DNA of 6,633 nt from Chthoniobacter flavus. Lineage in GTDB: Bacteria > Verrucomicrobiota > Verrucomicrobiia > Chthoniobacterales > Terrimicrobiaceae. The stretch covers positions 1 to 6,633 of the forward strand of contig CAMDOJ010000095.1 of assembly GCA_945903555.1 (NCBI GenBank). Direction: 5' to 3'. This document shows, piece by piece, positions 1 through 6,323 of the stretch; within the stretch, counting starts at the first letter, position 1; every line of letters starts with the position of its first letter. A program made the translations under genes and the position numbers. Below the pieces are notes generated by a model that worked only from the letters and a program-made list of their open reading frames with translations, was not told where the DNA came from and made no database searches.

Positions 1-2
1 CA

Positions 3-656
3 AAAATCGGACTCCTTTTGATTCTTACCTTGGTGATCGCAACGAGCGTGAGCATCGCCTTCCAAATGGATAAGCCAGTGCGTGACTACATCGTCGCCTC
101 CCAAGGCCCAGACTGGAATAAATCCTTCGAAAAAAAAATCCATGGTTCCATTCGCACTTGGGGTGACTGGCCTCCCCTTATGGGCTTCGCCTTAGTTGGC
201 GTCCTCATAGCCCACTGGCGTGGAAACTCGCACTGGAAACGGATCCTCCTTGCCGCCATGCTCGCTTCAACTCTCGCTGGAGCATTGGCGAACACTTCAC
301 GGCTGACGACCGGACGCACCCGTCCTCGCGAGAGCCCCAAACACGAGCAGGGCTTCTACGGCCCATGGAAAGATGGCCAACTTCTTATAGGTAAAGCCGG
401 ATTCAATTCCTTCCCCTCCGGTCACACTGCCACGGCTTTTGGTTTCGCCGCGGTGATCGCTCTTGCCTCACCCGCATGGGGCGTGGCGGCTGTTGCAGGT
501 GCCTGCGCTGTGGCATGGTCCAGCATCGTCATCGGGGCCCACCATCCTTCGGATATCGTGGTCTCTATCTTCCTCTCCTTCGGTGTAGGATTGTTCGTCT
601 GGCGCGTGGCGCGTCAGCGTTTCATGAAGCCGAAGGATTCGCAGGAACTTCGTTAA
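3..656 (+). CDS. PAP2-family membrane phosphatase, 5' end outside window
   Basis: This is a membrane phosphatase of the PAP2 (phosphatidic acid phosphatase type 2) superfamily, which dephosphorylates lipid phosphates or diphosphates such as undecaprenyl diphosphate or phosphatidate; the substrate here cannot be told. The frame is open to the left edge and the first visible residues are already a hydrophobic helix, so the true start is probably upstream. A TTG at 18 is the first in-window start-like codon, and residues are numbered from it. Motif 1 is R95-x6-R102-P103, with Arg in place of the usual Lys. Motif 2 is PSGH at 133-136. Motif 3 should read S-R-x5-H-x3-D but here is S168-S169-x5-H175-x3-D179, so its arginine is replaced by serine. 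Hydrophobic segments lie near 1-15, 54-66, 76-91, 138-166 and 180-196. The 3' end overlaps the convergent cca gene by 35 bp. The family call is firm; full catalytic competence is less certain. Confidence 0.9.
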   Translation, partial: KIGLLLILTLVIATSVSIAFQMDKPVRDYIVASQGPDWNKSFEKKIHGSIRTWGDWPPLMGFALVGVLIAHWRGNSHWKRILLAAMLASTLAGALANTSRLTTGRTRPRESPKHEQGFYGPWKDGQLLIGKAGFNSFPSGHTATAFGFAAVIALASPAWGVAAVAGACAVAWSSIVIGAHHPSDIVVSIFLSFGVGLFVWRVARQRFMKPKDSQELR

Positions 657-1959
657 ATTCTTCCTGTGCGGCCACCCAAGCGAGTGCTTCCTCCTTGGAT
701 TTCAGAGCCCCTTCGAGCTGAAGCGCCTGAACCGCATCCAGGATTTTTTTGAAAATCGGCCCCGATTTGCGACCCTCAGACATCAAATCGCGACCCGTAA
801 TGAGCGGTTGAGGAATCAAAGGTTCGGTTGAAAATTCCTCACGCTTGCGAAACAGAAATTCGTAATTGTCCAACATTCCGTGCGAGCCCAAACAATCCAC
901 GCGGTGCAGCGCCAACTCGTCGTCGATCGTGGGTCGAGCGAGGAAGCGCTTGAGCGTGGAGATGCGCATGTTTTGCACATCCTTGAAAGCCATGTGATTT
1001 TTTACAGCGACAATAGTCGATTCCTTCTCGGCGTTGGAAAATCTCAGGCGATCGAAGACCCGTTCGGTGATGCGGGCGCTGATTCCCTCATGTCCATTGA
1101 ATCGCATCCGCCCAGTCTCATCGAGATGGAATGCCGCTGGCTTGCCGGCATCGTGCAGCAGAACGGAGAAAACGAGCGGAGCGGAGACCAACTCTGGGAG
1201 CAGAGAAAGCATGAGGCGGGTGTGGACGAACACGTCGCCTTCGGGATGGAATTCCGGTGGTTGCTCGCAGCCTTTCAGTGTGTCGATTTCCGGAAGCAAT
1301 ATCGCCAGCAAGCCGCATTGATCGAGTAGATCAAATCCCCTCACCCGCGATGGATGAGTGAAGATTTTCACCAATTCGTCCCGAATGCGTTCAGCACTCA
1401 CAACCGTGATTTCGGGCGCTTTGCGACACAGTGCCTCCCAAGTCGCGGCCTCAATCTCAAAACCTAAAACTGCTGCAAATCTCACACACCGAATGAGACG
1501 GAGCTTATCTTCGGTGAATCTCGCATCCGGATCGCCGATGCAGCGCAGCACCTTGGTCTTCAGATCCAACTCGCCGCCGACATAGTCGAGAACGCGTTTT
1601 TCCACAGGATCGTAGAAAAGCCCATTGACCGTAAAATCCCGCCTCTGAGCATCACCCTCGGCTGTCGTGAAAACGACGGCATCAGGATGCCGACCGTCGA
1701 TATAGGCCCCATCCGAGCGGAACGTGGCGACCTGATATTCCTCACCGTCCTCGAGCACCACGATCACGCCGAATTGAGCTCCGACGGCGACAGTGCGGGG
1801 AAATAGTTTTTGAACTTCCTGCGGGCGGGCGCTTGTGGCGATATCGATGTCGTGCGCGGACTTCCCGAGCAACATGTCCCGCACGCAGCCACCGGCGAAG
1901 AAGGCTTCATGCCCTGCCTCACGCAGACGCATGACGATGCGCGACGCCGTAGCCTCCAT
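622..1959 (-). CDS. cca: CCA tRNA nucleotidyltransferase with HD domain
   Basis: A class II nucleotidyltransferase of the CCA-adding enzyme/poly(A) polymerase family. It most likely builds or repairs the 3' CCA end of tRNAs in the cytoplasm. Numbered from the ATG at 1959 (445 aa), the head domain carries GGCVRD (23-28) and the metal-binding pair D37-x-D39. RRDFTVN follows at 106-112, then the FTEDKLRLIRCVRF motif near 149-162 and AERIRDE at 189-195. A C-terminal HD phosphohydrolase-type domain shows H246, the H269-D270 doublet and H290. HD-containing members can have phosphatase or phosphodiesterase activity, but that is family knowledge and not shown here. The ATG is 5 bp after the yebC stop. 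An in-frame TTG at 1983 would add eight residues and overlap yebC, which I consider less likely. Neither start has a clear Shine-Dalgarno sequence. It is the last gene of the minus-strand cluster. A poly(A) polymerase is the main alternative. Confidence 0.93.
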   Translation of the reverse strand: MEATASRIVMRLREAGHEAFFAGGCVRDMLLGKSAHDIDIATSARPQEVQKLFPRTVAVGAQFGVIVVLEDGEEYQVATFRSDGAYIDGRHPDAVVFTTAEGDAQRRDFTVNGLFYDPVEKRVLDYVGGELDLKTKVLRCIGDPDARFTEDKLRLIRCVRFAAVLGFEIEAATWEALCRKAPEITVVSAERIRDELVKIFTHPSRVRGFDLLDQCGLLAILLPEIDTLKGCEQPPEFHPEGDVFVHTRLMLSLLPELVSAPLVFSVLLHDAGKPAAFHLDETGRMRFNGHEGISARITERVFDRLRFSNAEKESTIVAVKNHMAFKDVQNMRISTLKRFLARPTIDDELALHRVDCLGSHGMLDNYEFLFRKREEFSTEPLIPQPLITGRDLMSEGRKSGPIFKKILDAVQALQLEGALKSKEEALAWVAAQEEFNEVPANPSAS

Positions 1960-1964
1960 GGGAC

Positions 1965-2696
1965 TTATTTCAAAGCCGCCCAAACGCGGTGCACATCATC
2001 GTGATCCTCGAGCGCCTGCAAAAATTCCCCAACCTCGGCGCGGTGTTCATCCGAGAGGGCGGGACACAGCTTTGCAATGTAGCCAAGCTCGCTCGTCACG
2101 ACTGTCCAGCCATTGTCAGCGAGCCACTTTGAAACGGTCGATGTGGCCGTGCGCTCTGCGATAAAGCGGGCACCAGCAACCCCCTCAGGGATGTCGTCAT
2201 TCTCCGAATGGGTGAGAGCCGAAAAATCATTCGCGCCGGCTTCGATGGCCGCGGTCTCGATATCGATCGCCGCATCGGGATGGTGCGCTTCGACAATGCC
2301 GACGTTATCGAATAAAAATTTATTACTGCCCGCCGTGCCGAGTTGACCTTTTTTAAAGAGCAAGCGCATCTCGGGGGCTGTGCGGTTGATGTTGTCCGTG
2401 AAGACTTCGACGATGACCCCGATTTTGTGGGGCGCATAGCCCTCGAAGACCATGTGCTCGAGCACGAGTTTGTCATCGCCTACTCCTGCGCCTTTCTTGA
2501 TAGCGCGGTCGATCACATCGCGTGTCACGGATGCTCGCCGTGCCTTTTCCAGAGCGGCGAAAAGCCGAGCGTTGCCTGTGGGATCAGCCCCACCGGACTT
2601 CGCTGCGACCATGATTTCTCGGACGAGTTTGCCAACGACTTGCCCTTTTTTCAGGTTTGCGACCTCTCGTTTAGCGTGGAGCCATTGTCTTCCCAT
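1965..2696 (-). CDS. YebC/PmpR/TACO1-family protein
   Basis: A 243-residue member of the YebC/PmpR/TACO1 family. Members have been described as DNA-binding transcriptional regulators and, more recently, as ribosome-associated factors that ease translation of difficult stretches; the role here is not determined. Family landmarks are the LVREIMVAAKSGGADP segment (24-39), the N-terminal helical domain ending in VTRDVIDRAIKKGAG (57-71), FEGYAP (84-89), DNINRT (101-106), LGTAGSNKFLF (119-129) and the C-terminal LEDHDDVHRV stretch (229-238). The N-terminus reads MGRQWLHAKR instead of the MAGHSKW opening of classical YebC, closer to the MGR start of the YeeN-like branch. The ATG at 2696 is the natural start; an AGG about 11 bases upstream is only a weak ribosome binding site. 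It sits 60 bp after the M50 protease and 5 bp before cca, so co-transcription with both is likely. Confidence 0.92.
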   Translation of the reverse strand: MGRQWLHAKREVANLKKGQVVGKLVREIMVAAKSGGADPTGNARLFAALEKARRASVTRDVIDRAIKKGAGVGDDKLVLEHMVFEGYAPHKIGVIVEVFTDNINRTAPEMRLLFKKGQLGTAGSNKFLFDNVGIVEAHHPDAAIDIETAAIEAGANDFSALTHSENDDIPEGVAGARFIAERTATSTVSKWLADNGWTVVTSELGYIAKLCPALSDEHRAEVGEFLQALEDHDDVHRVWAALK

Positions 2697-2756
2697 ATGT
2701 CTATGAACCTATCCCCAACAGCAGAGTGGCTGCAATCGGATTTGCGTCAGCTTTTT

Positions 2757-3464
2757 TTAAATCCGAAAACCCCTGTCCCGCTCGATCTGCTCGCGAAAGA
2801 TCACGTCATTCAGTTCCTCCCTTGCTGCTGTGAAAACAAAGAGACCAATAAAAAGCAGCATGGGATCCCAACCGAGCCCCACAATAACGAATCCTACTGC
2901 CAAAACCTGACCCGTGCGGGCTGCAATTTTTGTCGCCTTGAGGTAGTTGAGCTTCATCGCCAGCAACGCCCGTAGCACCCTACCTCCGTCCATCGGAAAT
3001 GCGGGGATCATATTAAACATAACCAGCGCCAGATTGATCTTCATGAGATTGGGAAGGATCTGGCTGGATATAGGATGCCTGGGGTCCACGAGGTCAGGGA
3101 AGAGTAAAAGCACCACCCAAAGGACCCCTGCAATCACGACATTCACCGCAGGACCAGAAACCGCTATCACAAATTCCTGCCAGGGCTTTTGCAGCCCCCC
3201 CTGCATTCGAGCCACGCCGCCAATCGGAAGTAATGTGATATCCGGAGTCCGAATACCATAATGTCTTCCAGCCATCGCATGACCGAACTCATGCAAAAGC
3301 ACGCAAAGAAAGAGCAGCAAAATAAAAGCCATCGATAAAATGCCTTGAAACGCCCCACCATCCCGCCAGTCGGTCACCCCGAAATACGCCAGCAAAAGCA
3401 GGAATGTGATGTGAATTTTGACGTCAATCCCCGCAATGCGGGCAATTCGATAGGACCATTTCAT
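2757..3464 (-). CDS. Site-2-type intramembrane metalloprotease (M50)
   Basis: A 235-residue polytopic membrane protein of the site-2 protease (peptidase M50) family, whose members cut substrates within or near the membrane, often releasing membrane-tethered regulators. The zinc site is HEFGH at 58-62, with E59 as the expected catalytic base. The third metal ligand is expected at D159, in NMIPAFPMDGGR (151-162). GPAVN at 104-108 matches the conserved GPxxN element. Hydrophobic stretches lie near 18-30, 42-58, 98-122, 143-156 and 186-212. There is no PDZ domain and no CBS pair, so it resembles the compact SpoIVFB-like branch and not RseP. It is the first gene of the minus-strand cluster and starts at an ATG with no obvious Shine-Dalgarno sequence. 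No candidate substrate, such as an anti-sigma factor, is visible nearby, so its target is unknown. Confidence 0.92.
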   Translation of the reverse strand: MKWSYRIARIAGIDVKIHITFLLLLAYFGVTDWRDGGAFQGILSMAFILLLFLCVLLHEFGHAMAGRHYGIRTPDITLLPIGGVARMQGGLQKPWQEFVIAVSGPAVNVVIAGVLWVVLLLFPDLVDPRHPISSQILPNLMKINLALVMFNMIPAFPMDGGRVLRALLAMKLNYLKATKIAARTGQVLAVGFVIVGLGWDPMLLFIGLFVFTAAREELNDVIFREQIERDRGFRI

Positions 3465-3566
3465 AAAATTTGATTTTCGGGCGGAATAGTTTCGGGCTTA
3501 ATAGATGATACGGAAACCAGTCCGGCCACTTAGCGAAACTACTACATACATCAACAAACCAAGAAA
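3465..3566. promoter_or_regulatory. Divergent intergenic region, probable promoters
   Basis: This 102-bp gap separates the start codons of the minus-strand M50 protease and plus-strand serA, so it should hold promoters for both clusters. It is more AT-rich than the flanking genes; the AT-rich part around 3497-3510 could hold a -10 element. I could not find a convincing -35/-10 pair with normal spacing on either strand, nor a clear operator palindrome. The serA start is preceded only by an A-rich AAGAAA. The regulatory role is inferred from gene orientation. Confidence 0.5.
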
Positions 3567-5171
3567 ATGTCACAAATCATACCCAAAGTTCTCGTCGCCG
3601 ATCCCGTTTCTCAACGTGGTGTCGAAGAACTCGCCGCAAACGGTTCGCTCGAAGTTGTTGTTAAAACCGGCCTCCCGGAGGCGGAGATCATCAAGATCAT
3701 CCCCGAATTTTCAGCCCTCGTCGTTCGTAGCCAGACCAAGGTCACCGCAGCCGTTCTTGAAGCCGCAACGAAGCTCAAGGTCGTTGGTCGCGCCGGTGTG
3801 GGCGTGGACAATGTCGATGTGGAAGCCGCCACCCGCCATGGCGTGATCGTCATGAACACTCCCGGCGGCAATACGATCTCAACGGCCGAGCATGCGTTCT
3901 CCCTTCTCATGAGCATCGCCCGCAATATCCCGCAGGCCGATGCCAGCATCAAAGCTGGCAAGTGGGATCGTAAAAAATACGAAGGCGTCGAGCTTTATAA
4001 TAAAACCCTCGGCATTCTCGGCATGGGGCGCATCGGCACAGAACTCGCCCGCCGCGCGATGGCCTTTGGCATGCGTGTTTTGGCCTACGATCCCTACCTC
4101 TCGGTGAGCCGCGCGCGCAGCATGCAAGTGGAACTCATCGAAGATATCGACTCCCTCCTTCCTCAAGCCGATTTCATCAGCATGCATATGCCACTCACCG
4201 ATGAGACCCGCCACATGCTCGACGCCCGCCGTCTGGCCATTTGCAAAAAAGGCGTTCGGATCGTAAATTGCGCCCGTGGCGGACTCGTGGATGAAGCCGC
4301 GCTCGGAGAGGCTTTGAATTCCGGCCAAGTCGGCGCCGCCGCACTCGACGTGTTTGAAATCGAGCCGCCGCCTGCCGACTTCGCGCTGCGTGATCTTCCT
4401 AATATTATTTTCACCCCGCACCTCGGAGCTAGCACGGCCGAAGCCCAAGAAAATGTCGGCATCGAAATCGCTCAAGCGATTCGCGCCGCCCTCCTCGACG
4501 GCGAAATCCGCAACGCGGTTAACATGCCTAGCATCGACGCGAAGACCGCCGAGATCGTAAAACCCTACATCACCCTCGGGGACAAAATGGGGCGCTTTGT
4601 AGCGCAACTCGCTCCGAAACGCAATGACCGCGTCGTCATCACCTACGGCGGCAAAGCCGTCGAAATGCCGACCGATGCCATCAGCCGTGCGATCCTCACC
4701 GGCTTCCTCAAACACGCCGGCGGCGAAGAGGTGAATAGCGTCAACGTCCGCAGCATGGCAGCCACGATCGGCCTTGATGTCGAAGAAATCCGCTCCAGCG
4801 AACAAACCGACTTCAACGAATGGCTGCACGTCGCCGTTCATAGCGGAGAAGCCAAAGTCTCTGTCGGAGGCACCTTTTTCGGAGCCAAAAATGATCCCCG
4901 CATTGTGCGAGTGAATGGCCAATCGGTGGAAGTGACTCCCTCTGGCGTCGTCCTCATCCTCGAGAACCGCGACCGTCCCGGCATCGTCGGCCACATCGGC
5001 ACCCTGCTCGGTAAAGAAAACATCAACATCGCCAGCATGAGCCTCTCCCGCACCGAACTCGGCGGACGCGCGCTCACGTTGCTCAATCTTGATAGCCTTC
5101 CCGACGCCGATGTCCTTTTGAGAATCTCTGCCGACGCCGATATCCACTCCGCCCAAGTCATCGCTCTCTAA
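3567..5171 (+). CDS. serA: D-3-phosphoglycerate dehydrogenase
   Basis: This enzyme oxidises 3-phosphoglycerate to 3-phosphohydroxypyruvate with NAD+, the first committed step of cytoplasmic serine synthesis. The 534 residues match the long (type I) form. The substrate-binding domain opens at residue 7, and GRAGVGVDNVD lies at 74-84. The Rossmann domain has LGILGMGRIG (148-157) and an acidic D175 after the second strand. The catalytic set is R237 in NCARGG, E266 in DVFEIEP and H285 in TPHLGAS. An intervening allosteric substrate-binding domain occupies about 320-455. The C-terminal ACT domain (about 460-534) carries ENRDRPGIVGHIG (466-478), typical of a serine-sensing fold. End-product inhibition by serine is therefore plausible but not shown. 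The ATG fits family N-termini. It leads the plus cluster, with recO 24 bp downstream. Confidence 0.97.
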   Translation: MSQIIPKVLVADPVSQRGVEELAANGSLEVVVKTGLPEAEIIKIIPEFSALVVRSQTKVTAAVLEAATKLKVVGRAGVGVDNVDVEAATRHGVIVMNTPGGNTISTAEHAFSLLMSIARNIPQADASIKAGKWDRKKYEGVELYNKTLGILGMGRIGTELARRAMAFGMRVLAYDPYLSVSRARSMQVELIEDIDSLLPQADFISMHMPLTDETRHMLDARRLAICKKGVRIVNCARGGLVDEAALGEALNSGQVGAAALDVFEIEPPPADFALRDLPNIIFTPHLGASTAEAQENVGIEIAQAIRAALLDGEIRNAVNMPSIDAKTAEIVKPYITLGDKMGRFVAQLAPKRNDRVVITYGGKAVEMPTDAISRAILTGFLKHAGGEEVNSVNVRSMAATIGLDVEEIRSSEQTDFNEWLHVAVHSGEAKVSVGGTFFGAKNDPRIVRVNGQSVEVTPSGVVLILENRDRPGIVGHIGTLLGKENINIASMSLSRTELGGRALTLLNLDSLPDADVLLRISADADIHSAQVIAL

Positions 5172-5195
5172 GCAAGCGACGACAGGCCGGACTCC

Positions 5196-5735
5196 ATGGA
5201 ACAAACCGAGGCCATTCTCATCCGCAAGCGGAAATGGAGTGATACTAGCCTCATTACGACTTGGTTTACCGCCAGTCACGGCAAAGTGACGACGGTAGCC
5301 AAGGCCGCACGGCGAGCGGGCAGCCCGTTTGCCGGCGGGTTAGATTTATTCCATCACGTCGAGATCGCCTATGTGTGCAGTCGCAAGAGCGAGGTGCACA
5401 CCCTCCGTGAAATCCGGCTCATCGAGCCCTTCAACTCCGTTGGCACCACGAATCTTTTCCTCTGCGGCTACTTTGCCGAGCTCGTCGATCTCGTCACCCA
5501 ACCCAGCTGCCCTGCCCCGGAAATCTTCGATTTGCTCAACCGCGCCTACCGCCACCTCAGTAACAATACCGCTAACACACGCGCTCTCGAGTTTTTTGAA
5601 AATGAACTTTGCCGGCTCATGGGCATCGAGGATTCTGCGACCTGCACGCTCGTTGCTATCGAAACTTATTGCGGACGCATCCCCACCTCGCGTAAAGCTG
5701 CAGTAGATTTACTAAATCCCCGAATCACACCGTGA
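5196..5735 (+). CDS. recO: DNA repair protein RecO, short form
   Basis: RecO acts with RecF and RecR to load RecA onto single-stranded DNA during gap repair and daughter-strand recombination. The N-terminal half is a recognisable RecO OB-fold: TEAILIRKRKWSDTSLI (4-20), then FTASHGKVTTVAKAARR (24-40) with its run of basic residues, and SEVHTLREIRLIE (65-77). A helical segment follows (about 85-145), including ALEFFENELCRLMGI (130-144). At 179 residues it is shorter than the usual 230-260, and the C-terminal zinc-finger-like four-cysteine region of many RecO proteins is not seen; only scattered cysteines remain. The stop codon overlaps the next gene's GTG start by four bases (GTGA). That tight join suggests the short length is native and not caused by a frameshift. 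The ATG is 24 bp after serA, with a weak AGG upstream. Confidence 0.87.
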   Translation: MEQTEAILIRKRKWSDTSLITTWFTASHGKVTTVAKAARRAGSPFAGGLDLFHHVEIAYVCSRKSEVHTLREIRLIEPFNSVGTTNLFLCGYFAELVDLVTQPSCPAPEIFDLLNRAYRHLSNNTANTRALEFFENELCRLMGIEDSATCTLVAIETYCGRIPTSRKAAVDLLNPRITP

Positions 5736-6214
5736 AAAAAAATTCTCTTCGCCTACTTCTAGCCGCTCTTGCCCTCCTCTTAATGGCCCTCACGGGCTGC
5801 ACGACGACTTCCATCAAAGGCTATAAAACGAAGCCCTACACGATTCGTGGCATCCACTACCAACCGATGCAAGCACGCCAAGCCCTCGGGTATGGCGATA
5901 CCGGCATCTGCTCCCACTACGACGAAAGCGGGCTTCTTTTTCCCGGCAGAACTTCGACAGGCGAAAAGATCTGGCCTTGGACTCGCGCAGCCGCCCACAA
6001 GACACTCCCCCTCCCTTGCAAGATCCGTGTCACCAATCTCAAAAACGGTCGCTCAACCACAGTTCGCCTGAACGACCGCGGCCCATTCATTGCCGGACGA
6101 ATGCTGGATGTCACAACACCCGTAGCCCGTGAACTCGGCTTCGTCAAACAAGGCCTTACAACGGTGAAAATCCAAGTCCTCAGCGTTGGCGACGGCTCTT
6201 ACCGCATCCGCTAA
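5732..6214 (+). CDS. RlpA-like lipoprotein (double-psi beta-barrel)
   Basis: A 160-residue RlpA-family lipoprotein. RlpA of Pseudomonas aeruginosa is a septal lytic transglycosylase that cleaves denuded peptidoglycan; other homologues may only bind the wall. The N-terminus is a lipoprotein signal peptide: basic MKKNSLR, a hydrophobic core (8-19) and the lipobox L20-T21-G22-C23, so C23 is the likely lipidated residue. KPYTIRG (34-40) is the conserved pre-domain motif. The barrel carries E78 in STGEK, H89 in AAHKTLP and D115 in NDRGPF, matching the residues important for catalysis in the Pseudomonas protein. The usual GxASWYG opening is altered to GICSHYD (58-64). There is no C-terminal SPOR domain. 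The GTG start overlaps the recO stop, implying translational coupling; no separate Shine-Dalgarno sequence is seen. The family is clear; enzymatic activity is inferred. Confidence 0.92.
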   Translation: MKKNSLRLLLAALALLLMALTGCTTTSIKGYKTKPYTIRGIHYQPMQARQALGYGDTGICSHYDESGLLFPGRTSTGEKIWPWTRAAAHKTLPLPCKIRVTNLKNGRSTTVRLNDRGPFIAGRMLDVTTPVARELGFVKQGLTTVKIQVLSVGDGSYRIR

Positions 6215-6224
6215 TGGAGCACCT

Positions 6225-6323
6225 TTGAAAAATCCATTCCTCGACTCACTGATCTCCTTGAGTCCAGGCCCGCTCCCGATGGGTTGCCACACTTTTTCGA
6301 TCATGTTATTACTCCCATTATGA
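6225..6323 (+). CDS. Candidate 32-residue ORF, possibly coupled to the next gene
   Basis: A small reading frame in the 105-bp gap between the RlpA-like gene and the final membrane protein gene. It would start at TTG 6225, with GGAG at 6216-6219 and a 5-base spacer, one of the clearer Shine-Dalgarno matches in the window. It encodes a hydrophobic-ended peptide beginning MKNPFLDSLISL and ending SIMLLLPL. Its TGA (6321-6323) overlaps the ATG at 6320 as ATGA. That could be translational coupling of a leader peptide, but the frame is also open upstream into the rlpA-like gene and such a short ORF can occur by chance. I do not recognise the peptide. Confidence 0.3.
   Translation: MKNPFLDSLISLSPGPLPMGCHTFSIMLLLPL

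Noticed and set aside
657..760. Possible terminator for the PAP2 gene
   Set aside because: TTCAG (703-707) and CTGAA (718-722) can pair, but no long stable stem is followed by a T-tract at the right spacing; the T-run near 744-750 has no adjoining hairpin.
880..1329. A 149-codon plus-strand frame inside the cca gene
   Set aside because: It is opposite the HD-domain part of a well-supported CCA enzyme and has no family features.
1960..1983. TTG start at 1983 for the CCA enzyme
   Set aside because: It would overlap yebC by 19 bp and adds eight residues not needed by the family fold; the ATG at 1959 lies just after the yebC stop.
2343..2975. A 210-codon plus-strand frame covering the start of yebC and the end of the M50 gene
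   Set aside because: It runs antisense to two recognised genes and across their intergenic gap, and has no domain or credible start context.
5101..5148. Repeated GCCGACGCCGAT-like units near the serA 3' end
   Set aside because: The two copies encode similar Asp-Ala runs within the ACT domain, with no array structure; codon choice explains them.
3879..5279. A 466-codon open frame on the minus strand opposite serA and the start of recO
   Set aside because: The plus strand encodes a complete, motif-rich SerA over the same bases. The antisense product is rich in Asp, Gly, Ala and Phe, with no recognisable domain, as expected from the mirror of GC-biased codons.
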